From: Thermoleophilia bacterium
GTDB taxonomy: Bacteria; Actinomycetota; Thermoleophilia; Gaiellales; Gaiellaceae
Reading direction: 5' to 3'
Length of the DNA: 47,665 bases
NCBI GenBank assembly: GCA_025934995.1
Contig: JAICWC010000009.1
Span: forward strand, 1-47,665
Below the pieces are notes generated by a model. It did not search any database, had not been told where the DNA came from, and saw only the letters and a program-made list of their open reading frames with translations. The number at the start of each line of letters is the position of its first letter. The first letter of the stretch is position 1. A program made the translations under genes and the position numbers. Below are positions 37,587-47,594 of the stretch, in pieces.

Positions 37587-38999
37587 ATGCGAGTTGCGAC
37601 CCTGCTGGCTGCCCTCGCGTTCGTCGTCGTTCCGAGCGCGCACGCAGGCGGTCCGGGATTGATCATCGGCGCGACCGAGGACTCGACGAAGTCGACGACG
37701 ATGGCCGTCGCGAAGGCGCAGATGGACCTGCTCGTCGCCGCCGGGTTCAGCGCCGACCGCATCACCGAGGAGTGGGCGCCCGGACAGACCGCGGTGCCCG
37801 CCACCGGCAGGCAGGTGCTCGAGAACCTGGCGGCCGCGGCAAAGCTCGACGGCGTCACGATCATCTGCGTCGTCATGAACCACGGGAGCGCGACGACTCC
37901 TTTGACACCGACGGATCAAGCGGACTTCGCGTCGTATGCGGCGTCGATCGCCCACGCGGTCCCGAGCTTCCGGATCTTCGTCGTCGGCAACGAGCCCAAT
38001 CTCAACCGTTACTGGCTGCCGCAGTACAACGACGACGGCAGCGACGCCGCAGCGCCGGCCTACGAGAGCCTGCTGGCCGGTACCTACGACGCACTGAAAG
38101 GCGTTTCGAGCGGGATCACCGTGCTCGGCGGCGCGCTCGCGCCTCGCGGCGGCGATGCGCCGAGCACCGTGCGACCGACGCACAACCCGACGGTCTTCAT
38201 CCATGACATGGGTCAGGCCTGGCTCGAAAGCGGGCGGACGACGCCGATCATGGACGGTTTCGACATGCACCCGTACGAGGACAACTCGAGCGTCGCGCCC
38301 GCGGCCGGGACGCATCCGAACTCGACGACGATCGCACTGGCCGACTACGACAAGCTCGTCGCCGCACTCGGCGACGCATTCGGGAACTATTCGCTGCCCA
38401 TCTGGTACGACGAGTTCGGCGTCGAGACGCAGATCCCGGCGCAGTGGGAGAGCCAGTACACGGGCACCGAGCCGGCGACGATCCATCCCGTCCCCGAGAC
38501 CACGCAGGCCGCGTACTACCGCCAGGCGATCCAGCTCGCGTTCTGCCAGCCGAACGTCCGTGCGCTGATGCTCTTCCACACCGTCGACGAGGCCGACCAC
38601 GCCGCCTGGCAGTCCGGCCTGTACTACGCGAACAGCACGACCGCGAAGGCGAGCCTGGCGCCGACCCGGCTCGCGATACAGCAGTCGCGTCGCGGCGTCG
38701 TGACCCATTGCGACGGGCTGGAGCTCCCTGTGACGCCGCGCGTCGTGCAAAAGGGCGACGTGCTGACCCTCTCCTGCGGGCTCGACTGCGACTACGTCGC
38801 ACAGCTTTACCGTGGCACGAAGCTGGTGCGCGGCGTGCGCGGCCGCGCCGTCGGGGGTCAGCCGAAGACGTTGTCGATCCGCGTGCCGACGACCAAGGGG
38901 AGCTACCGGCTCGAGGTCTCAGGTGTCAATCCGGTCAACCCCGCGCCGCCCAAGCCGCGCTTCGTCCGACTGCGTCGTCCCGTCCCGGGAGCGGGCTAA
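37587..38999 (+). CDS. Secreted glycoside-hydrolase-like protein with C-terminal beta domain
   Basis: MRVATLLAALAFVVVPSAHA signal; FRIFVVGNEPNLNRYWLPQ, MDGFDMHPYEDN, YDEFGVETQIP; similar architecture to 10706..12061. Confidence 0.68.
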   Translation: MRVATLLAALAFVVVPSAHAGGPGLIIGATEDSTKSTTMAVAKAQMDLLVAAGFSADRITEEWAPGQTAVPATGRQVLENLAAAAKLDGVTIICVVMNHGSATTPLTPTDQADFASYAASIAHAVPSFRIFVVGNEPNLNRYWLPQYNDDGSDAAAPAYESLLAGTYDALKGVSSGITVLGGALAPRGGDAPSTVRPTHNPTVFIHDMGQAWLESGRTTPIMDGFDMHPYEDNSSVAPAAGTHPNSTTIALADYDKLVAALGDAFGNYSLPIWYDEFGVETQIPAQWESQYTGTEPATIHPVPETTQAAYYRQAIQLAFCQPNVRALMLFHTVDEADHAAWQSGLYYANSTTAKASLAPTRLAIQQSRRGVVTHCDGLELPVTPRVVQKGDVLTLSCGLDCDYVAQLYRGTKLVRGVRGRAVGGQPKTLSIRVPTTKGSYRLEVSGVNPVNPAPPKPRFVRLRRPVPGAG

Positions 39000-39010
39000 C
39001 CTGTCGTCCG

Positions 39011-39706
39011 ATGGACGCAGGCCAGTACGTCGCCTACACCTATTACCGCGTCGACCCGGCCTGGCGCCGGCTTCCGGTCGACGAACGGCAGGCGGGCAAG
39101 GACGCGTTTGCCGAGGTCGTCGAGCATTTCGCGGACCGCTTCGACCATCTGCGCGTGTACTCGACCGCAGGCGTCCGCCCCGAGACGGACTTCTTCCTCT
39201 GGAAGATCACGGAGCGCTACGACGCCTTCGGCGAGCTCGGCGCTGCGCTCAACGGGACGCCGCTCGCCGGTTGGCTCGAGACGCCGTACTCGTATCTCGC
39301 CACGACCAAGGCGTCGCAGTACACGCAGGCGCGCAAGGCGCGGAAGATCACACCGCACGGTCTCCCCTATCTCGTCGTCTACCCGTTCGTGAAGGTGCGG
39401 CCCTGGTACGCGCTTCCGGAGGCGGACCGTCAGCGCGCGATGGACGAGCACATCCGCATCGGCCGCGAGGAGTTTCCGGGAATCAAGAACCACACGACCT
39501 ACTCGTTCGGCATCGACGACCAGGAGTTCATGACCGCCTTCGAGTGCGAGGAGCCGGCCGACTTCATGCATCTGATGTTGCGGCTGCGCGACACCGAGGC
39601 ATCGAGCTACACAGAACGTGACACGCCGATCTTCGTCGGCAAGCTCGTGACGATTCGCGAGGCGCTCGCCGAGCTCGACGGCGCCTCGACGCGCGTCGAG
39701 CTCTGA
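39011..39706 (+). CDS. Chlorite dismutase family / HemQ-like coproheme decarboxylase
   Basis: FADRFDHLRVYSTAGVRPETDFFLWKITERYDAFGEL..., GLPYLVVYPFVKVRPWYAL, GIDDQEFMTAFECEEPADFMHLM. Confidence 0.87.
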   Translation: MDAGQYVAYTYYRVDPAWRRLPVDERQAGKDAFAEVVEHFADRFDHLRVYSTAGVRPETDFFLWKITERYDAFGELGAALNGTPLAGWLETPYSYLATTKASQYTQARKARKITPHGLPYLVVYPFVKVRPWYALPEADRQRAMDEHIRIGREEFPGIKNHTTYSFGIDDQEFMTAFECEEPADFMHLMLRLRDTEASSYTERDTPIFVGKLVTIREALAELDGASTRVEL

Positions 39707-39720
39707 CAACGCTTCATGCA

Positions 39721-40455
39721 TTGGCGATCGTCGGCGCCGGCGTCGGTGCGGGCATCGCGAACGCGATCGTCGGCAGCGGCACGCTGATCACCTTTCCGAC
39801 GCTGCTCGCCTTCGGCTACGCGCCGGTCACCGCGAACGTCACGAACACGATGGGGCTCGTCCCCGGGAACATCACGTCGATGATCGGCTACCGCCCGGAG
39901 ATGGCGGGCCAGCGTGACCGCGCGTTTCGGCTCGGCTTCGCGTCGATCATCGGTGCGACCGGCGGCGCGATCCTGCTGCTCGTGCTGCCGGCGTCGGCGT
40001 TCCGCGCCGTCGTCCCGGCCTTCATCGGCCTCGGTGTCTTCGCGATCCTGACCGGCCCTTACGTCTCGAAATGGCTCGCGAAGCGAAACCTCGTCGCGTC
40101 GGAGGCGAGCGGTGGATTGTGGACGTTCCTCGGCGTCGTGCTCTGCGGGGTGTACGGCGGCTACTTCGGCGCCGGGCAGGGCCTCCTGTTCATCGCCGTG
40201 CTCGGGATCGCGCTCGCCGACACGATCCACCGGCTGAACGCGCTGCGCAACATGCTCGCCGGGCTCGCGAACACCATCGCCGCGGTCGTCTTCATCTTCT
40301 CCGCGCACATCGCATGGGCGGCCGCCGGGTTGCTGGCGATCGGCTCGATCGCGGGCGGTTGGGTCGGCGTGCACATCGGCCGCCGCCTACCGCCGGTGTT
40401 CTACCGCGCAGTGATCGCTGCTGTCGGAATCGTCGCGTTCGTCAAGCTGTTGTAA
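39721..40455 (+). CDS. TauE/SafE family sulfite exporter
   Basis: TTG start; GAGIANAIVGSGTLITFPTLLAFGYAPVTANVTNTMGLVPGN, repeated TM module. Confidence 0.88.
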   Translation: MAIVGAGVGAGIANAIVGSGTLITFPTLLAFGYAPVTANVTNTMGLVPGNITSMIGYRPEMAGQRDRAFRLGFASIIGATGGAILLLVLPASAFRAVVPAFIGLGVFAILTGPYVSKWLAKRNLVASEASGGLWTFLGVVLCGVYGGYFGAGQGLLFIAVLGIALADTIHRLNALRNMLAGLANTIAAVVFIFSAHIAWAAAGLLAIGSIAGGWVGVHIGRRLPPVFYRAVIAAVGIVAFVKLL

Positions 40456-40924
40456 CGGTCTCGGCGAGGATCTTCGCCGTCGCCTTGTGCACGAGCTCGA
40501 GCGCGTACTCCTCCTGCTCGAGGATCTCCGTCAGGCGCATCGCGATGTCCTCCTCGCCGAGCGCGTTCGCCGTCGAGCGCAGCCACGTGTACGCCGCGAT
40601 CTCGAGGTGCTCGTTCGCGGCGATGACGTCGCAGTGCATCAAGTCCGTCGGGTAGTCCTCCAGCAGCGAGTCGTGCTCCGCTTTCAGGCCGAGCAGCGCC
40701 GGGCTCTCGTTGCCGTCCTGCCGCTCACCGAGCAGGTTGAGGACGGTTCGCACGGTCGTCACGTGCTGCCGCGTCTCGAGGAGGTGCCGCTCGAGCCCGT
40801 ACTTCAGGTCGGTCGCATGCACGTGGTCGTAGAGCAGCGGCAGGATCTCGTCGGCCAGACGCTGCTCGACCCACAACATCTGGTGGAGGCGGTGGATGAA
40901 GAGCTCGCGGGCGTCCGGAACCAC
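40442..40924 (-). CDS. DUF892/YciE-type ferritin-like protein
   Basis: ELFIHRLHQMLWVEQRLADEILPLLYDHVHATDLKYGLERHLLETRQHV... Confidence 0.8.
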   Translation of the reverse strand: MVPDARELFIHRLHQMLWVEQRLADEILPLLYDHVHATDLKYGLERHLLETRQHVTTVRTVLNLLGERQDGNESPALLGLKAEHDSLLEDYPTDLMHCDVIAANEHLEIAAYTWLRSTANALGEEDIAMRLTEILEQEEYALELVHKATAKILAETVTTA

Positions 40925-41298
40925 TACGCGTAATGGTGCTGATCCCGCCAGATCCGAAACATCGCCAGGCCGCAGAGCACGAGCACGGCGACGAATGCGA
41001 GGAGCTGGAAGCCGTGCGCTCCGCCGTACCAGTAGACGGCGAGGTCGGCGACGGCGAGGATCGCGGCCCCGTAGAACGCGGTGGTCGCGCGGCGGGGCCA
41101 GAGCGAGATCTCCTCGCGCCGTTCGCGCCAGACGAGGAAGACGAAGACCGCGATGGCGAGGATGAACGCGATGCGGGCGATGATCGTCAGCGCGACCAGC
41201 GTGTTCTCGAGCTGCAGCACGACGACGATCAGTGCGATGAGCGCGAGGATCAGGAACCCGCGGAGCGTCGGGTTCATGCGTGAGAAAAAGCCTCTCAT
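40924..41298 (-). CDS. Hypothetical membrane protein
   Basis: MRGFFSRMNPTLRGFLILALIALIVVVLQLENTLVALTIIARIAFILAIAVFVFLVWRERREE... Confidence 0.6.
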   Translation of the reverse strand: MRGFFSRMNPTLRGFLILALIALIVVVLQLENTLVALTIIARIAFILAIAVFVFLVWRERREEISLWPRRATTAFYGAAILAVADLAVYWYGGAHGFQLLAFVAVLVLCGLAMFRIWRDQHHYA

Positions 41299-41654
41299 CC
41301 GACTCCCGTCATGTACGCCCGCACGGCGAGCGCTCCTGCCACGAGCGTCGCCCCGGCGAACCAGCCGAGCCGGCGGCGGCGCTCGGCGGGAGCGTAGAGC
41401 CACGGCGACAGGACCGCGAGGAGCGACAGGCTTCCGTAGAGGTAGTGCAGGTGCTCCGGCGCGCGCCGGTGGTCGGAGAGGAGCAGCAGGCCGATCCCGA
41501 CCTGCGCGACGACGAGCGTTTGCGCGAGCGCGAGGAGATGCGTCAGCCAGCCGCGCGGCTCGGCCCGCCGATAGTAGGTCCAGCCCGCGAAGAGCGCGGA
41601 GCCGAAGGTCGCGGCGAGCACAAGGAATGCGACGGTGTGGTGGGCCGATAGCAT
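41295..41654 (-). CDS. Hypothetical membrane protein
   Basis: MLSAHHTVAFLVLAATFGSALFAGWTYYRRAEPRGWLTHLLALAQTLVVAQVGIGLLLL... Confidence 0.6.
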   Translation of the reverse strand: MLSAHHTVAFLVLAATFGSALFAGWTYYRRAEPRGWLTHLLALAQTLVVAQVGIGLLLLSDHRRAPEHLHYLYGSLSLLAVLSPWLYAPAERRRRLGWFAGATLVAGALAVRAYMTGVG

Positions 41655-41662
41655 CGAGGTTG

Positions 41663-42124
41663 ATGATCGAGGAAGGCTCTCCCGCACCCGACTTCGAGCT
41701 GACGAGCGATTCCGGCGAGACGGTGAAGTTGTCGTCCCTGCGCGGCAAGCCGGTCGTTCTGTACTTCTACCCGAAGGACGACACCCCTGGCTGTACAACC
41801 CAAGCGTGCGGGATCCGCGACTCGTACGGCGAATTCGAGCAGGCGGGCGCCGTCGTGCTCGGCGTCTCGCCCGACGACGAGAAGTCCCACGTCAAGTTCC
41901 GCAAGAAGCACGAGCTGCCGTTCACGCTGCTCGCCGACACCGAGCACGAGGTCGCCGAACGGTACGGCGTCTGGGGCGAGAAGAAGTTCATGGGTAGGAC
42001 GTACATGGGCGTCAAGCGGTGGACGTTCGTGATCGCCGAAGACGGGACGGTCAAGAAGGTGTTCCCCGACGTGAAGCCGGCCGAGCACGCGGACAACGTG
42101 CTCGCCGTCCTCCGCGACGCGTAA
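41663..42124 (+). CDS. bcp: Thioredoxin-dependent peroxiredoxin (Bcp/PrxQ)
   Basis: MIEEGSPAPDFELTSDSGETVKLSSLRGKPVVLYFYPKDDTPGCTTQACGIRDSY. Confidence 0.95.
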   Translation: MIEEGSPAPDFELTSDSGETVKLSSLRGKPVVLYFYPKDDTPGCTTQACGIRDSYGEFEQAGAVVLGVSPDDEKSHVKFRKKHELPFTLLADTEHEVAERYGVWGEKKFMGRTYMGVKRWTFVIAEDGTVKKVFPDVKPAEHADNVLAVLRDA

Positions 42125-42201
42125 TCCCCCGACCGGGTGACGCCCAGCCACGGGCGCGAACGCGAGGATCGAGGGGCAGCGTCGCTCGATCGCCTCTCCC
42201 G

Positions 42202-42393
42202 ATGCAGTTGCTCGTCCACGACTCGGCGTACACCGACCGCCTCGCCGCGTTCCTGCGGAGCGTCGGCCAGCGGCCCGTCGTGGCTGGACCGCAGTCGGTC
42301 GAGGTCGGCGAGACCGAGCCGGCCGAGATCGAGGTGTACCTGCGTGTGTGGCGCGTCCTCTACCCGGACGCGGCCGTCTCCCTGCAGCCGTAG
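42202..42393 (+). CDS. Small hypothetical protein
   Basis: MQLLVHDSAYTDRLAAFLRSVGQRPVVAGPQSVEVGETEPAEIEVYLRVWRVLYPDAAVSLQP. Confidence 0.5.
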   Translation: MQLLVHDSAYTDRLAAFLRSVGQRPVVAGPQSVEVGETEPAEIEVYLRVWRVLYPDAAVSLQP

Positions 42394-42410
42394 GTCGCGT
42401 CAGGCGGTCA

Positions 42411-42620
42411 CTACCAAGAACGTTGGGTGCCGCCCTTGGAGACGGTGATCCGGCAGAGGCCGGGGCGCCCCTGAACGACGACGTGCGCCAGCTGGCCTCT
42501 TGGGACGGGCGACTTGACCTTGAAGTTGAGGTAACGGGACTGGCTTGTGCTCGATCCTGCCGCGACGCCGGCCGGTACGGCTACGGCGCCGGCATCGCCG
42601 CCACCAACGGAAGCAATCTG
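42411..42620 (-). pseudogene. Possible remnant of a secreted/Ig-like domain protein next to tRNA-Leu
   Basis: ...GSSTSQSRYLNFKVKSPVPRGQLAHVVVQGRPGLCRITVSKGGTQRSW*; no plausible start codon in frame downstream of the tRNA. Confidence 0.3.
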
Positions 42621-42668
42621 CGATCCATGGCCTGCCTCCGCTCTTTTTCGCCCGTACGTAACGCTGAG

Positions 42669-42752
42669 TGCGGATGAGAGGACTTGAACCTCCACGCCCT
42701 TACGGGCACACGGACCTGAACCGTGCGCGTCTACCAATTCCGCCACATCCGC
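42669..42752 (-). tRNA. tRNA-Leu(CAG)
   Basis: Reverse complement GCGGATGTGGCGGAATTGGTAGACGCGCACGGTTCAGGTCCGTGTGCCCGTAAGGGCGTGGAGGTTCAAGTCCTCTCATCCGCA, long variable arm. Confidence 0.96.
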
Positions 42753-42825
42753 GCGGTCGGCCATTGTAGCCCGGGCGAGACGGAGCACAACATCGGGGAC
42801 GGCGCGGCGTCACACGTGGAACGAG

Positions 42826-45350
42826 TGATCGTCTCGACTCTCGCCACCCCCGGTCGCGAAACCGGCAGGAAGGCAGCTACTTTGTCTGCTCTGCGCCGGG
42901 TCGTCCTGCTCCTGTTCATAGCCCTGGGGTCGCTCGTTCTGCTGACGACGGCCGGCGCCGGTGCGTCCGCGCACGGGACGAGCGATCTGGTCGAGGTCGT
43001 TGTCACCCTGCCCCAGCCGCCGCTCGCCGAGGCGATCAAGCAGGATCGCGCGCTCGCGAGCGCGGCAACGACCCACCGCAAGCTCAACCTGCGCGCCGCC
43101 GCGAGCGTCGACTACCTGCGCGGCCTGGCGAGCGCGCAGCGTTCGCTCGCAGCGCGTATTCAGACCGCGATCCCCGCCGCGCGCGTCCGCTGGCACTACC
43201 AGGTGACGCTGAACGGGATGGCCGTCGTCGTGCCGCGCGGGCAGCTCGGCGCGCTCTCGCGCATCCGCGGTGTCACCGTTTGGCCGAGTGTCCGGTACCA
43301 CGAGCTGCTCGACAAGACACCGCAGCTGATCGGCGCGACACAGGTCTGGGGGCCGACCCTCTCGACCGCGGGCGAGGGGATGAAGATCGGAATCATCGAC
43401 GACGGCGTCGACCAGGCCCATCCGTTCTTCAACCCGGCCGGCTTCACGTACCCCGCCGGCTTCCCGAAGGGCGACACGGCATACACCACGCCGAAGGTGA
43501 TCGTCGCGCGCGCGTTCTCGCCCGCTTCGAACACGTGGAAGTACGCGAAGACGCCGTTCGACCCCGTGAACTCCGACCACGCGACGCACGTCGCCGGTAT
43601 CGCAGCCGGTGATCACGACACGACCGCGACCTTCAACGGGCAGAAGCTGACGGTCTCCGGAATCGCACCCGACGCGTACATCGGCAACTACAAGGTGCTG
43701 ACCATTCCGACCACCGACTTCGGGCTCGACGGCAACTCGCCCGAGATCGCGGCCGGCATCGAGCAGGCCGTCAAGGACGGCATGGACGTGATCAACCTCT
43801 CGCTCGGCGAGCCGGAGGTCGAGCCCACACGCGACATCGTCGTGCAGGCGATCGACGCCGCCGCCGACGCGGGCGTCGTACCGGTGATCGCAGCCGGCAA
43901 CTCGTTCGCCGAGGCCGGACGCGGCGGCATCGGCTCGCCCGGGAACGCGCCCGAGGCGATTACGGTCGCGGCGGCGAGTGAAGGCGGCACGGGCCAGCCG
44001 GCGGACGTCATCGCGGACTTCTCCGACAGCGCGCCGACGCCGATCTCGCTGCAGTTCAAACCGGACGTGACGGCGCCCGGCGAAGGAGTGCTCTCCTCGA
44101 TCCCGCCGAACGACTGGGACCGCTGGGACGGGACGAGCATGGCGTCGCCGCACGTGGCCGGAGCGGCGGCGCTGCTCAAGCAGCGCCATCCAACCTGGAC
44201 GGTGCAGCAGATCAAGTCCGCGCTCGCGACGACGGGCGATCCGGTGAGAAACGCAGGCACGCTCGGCGAGGTGCAGGCCACCCGTGAGGGCGGCGGCCGC
44301 ATCGACGTCCTACGCGCCGACAACCCGTTGATCTTCGTCGCGCCGACGAGCCTCTCGTTCGGCCTCGTGCAGCACGGCGCGACGGCGACGCAGACGATCA
44401 CCGAAACGGACGCGGGCGGCGGCACGACCGGCTGGATCCCGGCCGTTGCCGCGCAGTCGACGGTGAAGGGTGCAGTTCTGACCGCCGCTGCGGCGAGTGC
44501 GAGCTCCGTCGCCGTCACGCTGACAGTTGCGCCCGATGCCGCGGAGGGCGACGGCATCGGCTTCATCACGCTCACGCGCGGTGCGGACGTGCGCCGCATC
44601 CCGTACTGGTTCCACGTGGAGGTCCCGCTCCTCGGCACGGAGCCGCACCGGACGCTCGTCAAGCCCGGCGTGTACGGCGGCGACACCGCCGGGAAGAAGG
44701 CGCTCGTCTCGACGTACCGCTATCCCGAGCAGGGCCTCGGCAGCGTGCCGGTGAACCTGACCGGGCCCGAGCAGGTCTTCCGCTTCGTGCTGAGGCGCCG
44801 CGTCGCGAACTTCGGCGTCGCAGTCGTCTCGCATGCGAAGGGTGTCAGCGTCGCGCCGCGCCTCGTCGTAGCGGGCGACGAGAACCGCCTCGTCGGTTTC
44901 TCCGCGCTCCCGGTCGACATCAACCCGTACCGCCAGTTCGGCCGCACCGTGCCGTCTGTCGGGGCCGTCCTGCCCAAGCTCGGCGCGTACGACGTCGTCT
45001 TCGACACGCCCGCCGGCGGGAAGCCGGGTGCGTTCACCTTCCGATTCTGGATCAACGACACGACGCCGCCGAACGTCAGGGTGCTGAAGCAGCTTCCGGG
45101 GACGATTCGCCTCGGGGTCGGCGACGCGGGTGCCGGCGTCGACCTCGGCTCGATCGCGCTGACCGTCGACGGGCGGATCGGCTACGACTACTCGTTCAGG
45201 CGCGGCGTCCTGACGATCAAAGACGTCAGGCCCGGCTCGCACAGGCTCTCGCTCACGGTCGCCGACTTCGAAGAGCCGAAGAACATGGAAGACGTCGGCC
45301 CCGTCCTCCCGAACACGCGCCACTTCAGGGCGCGCGTGTCGGTTCCCTAG
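42826..45350 (+). CDS. Secreted S8 (subtilisin-like) serine protease (start approximate)
   Basis: Signal-like LRRVVLLLFIALGSLVLLTTAGAGASA; catalytic GIIDDGVD, DHATHVAGIAAGD, GTSMASPHVAGAAALL. Confidence 0.92.
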
Positions 45351-45356
45351 GCGACG

Positions 45357-45602
45357 CTAGCGGCGCCGGTCGCTGTCTTCGATCGTCGGCAGGTTCGCCA
45401 GGTCGCGCTCGACGCTCGCCGCGAAGTCGTCCTGGTCCGGGTTTTGGACGACCCGGAATGACGCCTTCCGGCGGTCGCGCTGGCGGCGGCGGCGCGCCTC
45501 GGCGGAGACACGCGAGCCAAGGCGGCCTTGAAGCCGCGGCCACTCAGCGGCGGCGACGACGGCGATCGCCGCGGCGAGCAGGGCGATGTACAGCCAGCTC
45601 AC
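45357..45602 (-). CDS. Hypothetical single-TM protein
   Basis: MSWLYIALLAAAIAVVAAAEWPRLQGRLGSRVSAEARRRRQRDRRKASFRVVQNPDQDDFAASVERDLANLPTIEDSDRRR. Confidence 0.55.
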   Translation of the reverse strand: MSWLYIALLAAAIAVVAAAEWPRLQGRLGSRVSAEARRRRQRDRRKASFRVVQNPDQDDFAASVERDLANLPTIEDSDRRR

Positions 45603-45646
45603 GGCTCGATCTTATCCGAGGGACGAATCGTGCCGATAGAGCGGAA

Positions 45647-45811
45647 ATGCACGCGCCGCTCGTCCTCTGCCTCGTGCTCTTCTGGGCGACGCTGATGCGC
45701 GCCCTCTTCGTCAAGGCCGACCTCCTCCCCGCCACGTGCGCGCGCTGCGGGCTCCGCCTCGAGCGGCGCGCGCTCGGCGACCCGGTCTGCGCCTGCGCCG
45801 ACGAGCGCTAG
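45647..45811 (+). CDS. Small TM + CxxC...CxC protein (54 aa)
   Basis: MHAPLVLCLVLFWATLMRALFVKADLLPATCARCGLRLERRALGDPVCACADER. Confidence 0.5.
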   Translation: MHAPLVLCLVLFWATLMRALFVKADLLPATCARCGLRLERRALGDPVCACADER

Positions 45812-46089
45812 AAACCCGGGATCCCCCGGATCGCGAGGAAGACGGTCGCGGCCACCATCACGGCGACCGACCCGATGCCGAGCGCCAGCTGACGCCCGCG
45901 GGACGGCGCCACCCGCTTCGCATGCCGCATGACGTAGAGCCTCAGGCGGCGCGCCCACTCGAATTCGAGCGACAACAGGCCCAGTCCCGCGAGAACGAGC
46001 GGGATCCCGGGCCCGGGCAGCACCATCAGCGCGCCACCCGCCGCGAGCAGCGCGAAGCCGCCCACGACGACCAGGACGCGCCGGATCAC
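45808..46089 (-). CDS. PGPGW/TIGR02611-like transmembrane protein
   Basis: GTG start; VIRRVLVVVGGFALLAAGGALMVLPGPGIPLVLAGLGLLSLEFEWARRLRLYV. Confidence 0.72.
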   Translation of the reverse strand: MIRRVLVVVGGFALLAAGGALMVLPGPGIPLVLAGLGLLSLEFEWARRLRLYVMRHAKRVAPSRGRQLALGIGSVAVMVAATVFLAIRGIPGF

Positions 46090-47594
46090 GCGACCGCAGC
46101 GCCGACGACGTCTGTGAGCTTGCGCTGCAGGTAGCGGACGTAGGGCTCGGGATCCATCTGCCCGCCGGCCGCGCGATCGAGGAGATCCTGTGGAGTGAAG
46201 GTCCGGCCCCAGCGATACACGTTGTCGGTCAACCACTCGCGCAGCACGCCGAACTCGCCGCGCTCGAACTGCTCGTCGAGCGGGCCGACCTCCGACTCGA
46301 TCCGCTCCCAGAGCTGAACCGAGACGACGTTGCCGAGCGCGTAGGTCGGGAAGTAGCCGAACGTCAGATCGGACCAGTGCGCATCCTGAAGCGCGCCGCT
46401 CGTCACGTCCTGGGGCTGCAGCCCGAGGTACTCACGCATCTTCTCGTTGAACGCGTTGGGCAAGTCGCGCAGATCGAGGTCGCCGCTCAACATCGCGCGC
46501 TCGAGCTCGAAGCGAAGGATGATGTGCAGCGAGTAGGTGACCTCGTCGGCGTCGACGCGGCGCATCGTCGGCTCGACCCTGTTGAGCGCGCGATGGAACG
46601 TCTCGATCGAGACGTCCGCGAAGTGGTCGGGGAACTCGTCCTGCAACCTCGGATAGAAGAACCGCCATGTCGAGAGGTTTCGGCCGACGAGGTTCTCCCA
46701 GAGGCGGCTCTGCGACTCGTGGAACGCCGACGACACGCCCTCGGCCAGCGGCGTGCGCGCGAAGCGCGGATCGACGTTGCGCTCGTAGACGCCGTGGCCG
46801 AACTCGTGCAGGCACGAGAGCACCCCGTGCAGCGAGTCCTCGTGGAAGTTCGTGGTCAAGCGGATGTCCGACGGCGAGAAGCACGTCATAAACGGGTGCA
46901 CGGTCTTGTCGAGCCGCCAGGCTGCGCGGTCCATCCCCCATCGCTCCAGCACGTGCAGCGAGAACCGCCGCTGCGCGTCGCGTGGGAAGTGTCCGTGCAA
47001 GGAGGAGTCGTCGACTGCGCCGCCCTCCGCGAACGTGCGGATCATCGGCACGAGCGCCTCCTTCAGGCGGTCGAAGATCGGCTCGACCTCCACCGTCTTC
47101 ATCCCGGGCTCGTAGATGTCGAGCAGCGGGTCGTAGGGGTCGTCGTACGGCGCGAAGCACTCGACGTACTGGCGGCGCAGCTCGAGGCCCTTCTCGAGAT
47201 AGGGCAGGAGATGGTTGAAATCCTGGCGCTCGCGTGCCTGCAGCCACGCGCGATAGCCCTGTGAGGAGAGCCGGCTCAGGTCGGCGCGGAGGTCGGATGG
47301 GACGCGCACCGCTTTCTCGTAGTCGGAGCGCGACACGCGAACGACGCTTGCCTCGAACGATTCGAAGGCGTGCTCCTCCTCGAAGGGCCGAAGCTCTTCG
47401 AGCAGCTCGCCGAGGGCGGGATCGGTCTGGAGCTCGTGCGCGATCCGCGCGATCGTCGCGCGTTGTTCTGCGCGCGCTTCCGCGCCGAGCGGGGGCATCT
47501 TCGTTTCCTCGTCCCAGCCGAGGACCTGCCCCGTTTTTTCGACGTCCTGCAGCTCTCCGAGCCGCCGCAGGAGCTCCTCGAAGTGGCCGCTCAC
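46086..47594 (-). CDS. Carboxypeptidase Taq (M32 metallopeptidase)
   Basis: LHEFGHGVYERNVDPRFARTPLAEGVSSAFHESQSRLWEN (HExxH + HESQSR); GTG start. Confidence 0.95.
   Translation of the reverse strand: MSGHFEELLRRLGELQDVEKTGQVLGWDEETKMPPLGAEARAEQRATIARIAHELQTDPALGELLEELRPFEEEHAFESFEASVVRVSRSDYEKAVRVPSDLRADLSRLSSQGYRAWLQARERQDFNHLLPYLEKGLELRRQYVECFAPYDDPYDPLLDIYEPGMKTVEVEPIFDRLKEALVPMIRTFAEGGAVDDSSLHGHFPRDAQRRFSLHVLERWGMDRAAWRLDKTVHPFMTCFSPSDIRLTTNFHEDSLHGVLSCLHEFGHGVYERNVDPRFARTPLAEGVSSAFHESQSRLWENLVGRNLSTWRFFYPRLQDEFPDHFADVSIETFHRALNRVEPTMRRVDADEVTYSLHIILRFELERAMLSGDLDLRDLPNAFNEKMREYLGLQPQDVTSGALQDAHWSDLTFGYFPTYALGNVVSVQLWERIESEVGPLDEQFERGEFGVLREWLTDNVYRWGRTFTPQDLLDRAAGGQMDPEPYVRYLQRKLTDVVGAAVA

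Noticed and set aside
42669-42788. N-terminal part of ORF 42411..42788 (VAELVDAHGSGPCARKGVEVQVLSS)
   Set aside because: This is the translated tRNA-Leu gene, not protein coding
42723-42825. Track start of the S8 protease at 42723
   Set aside because: It would lie inside tRNA-Leu; a later GTG/TTG start before the signal peptide is more plausible
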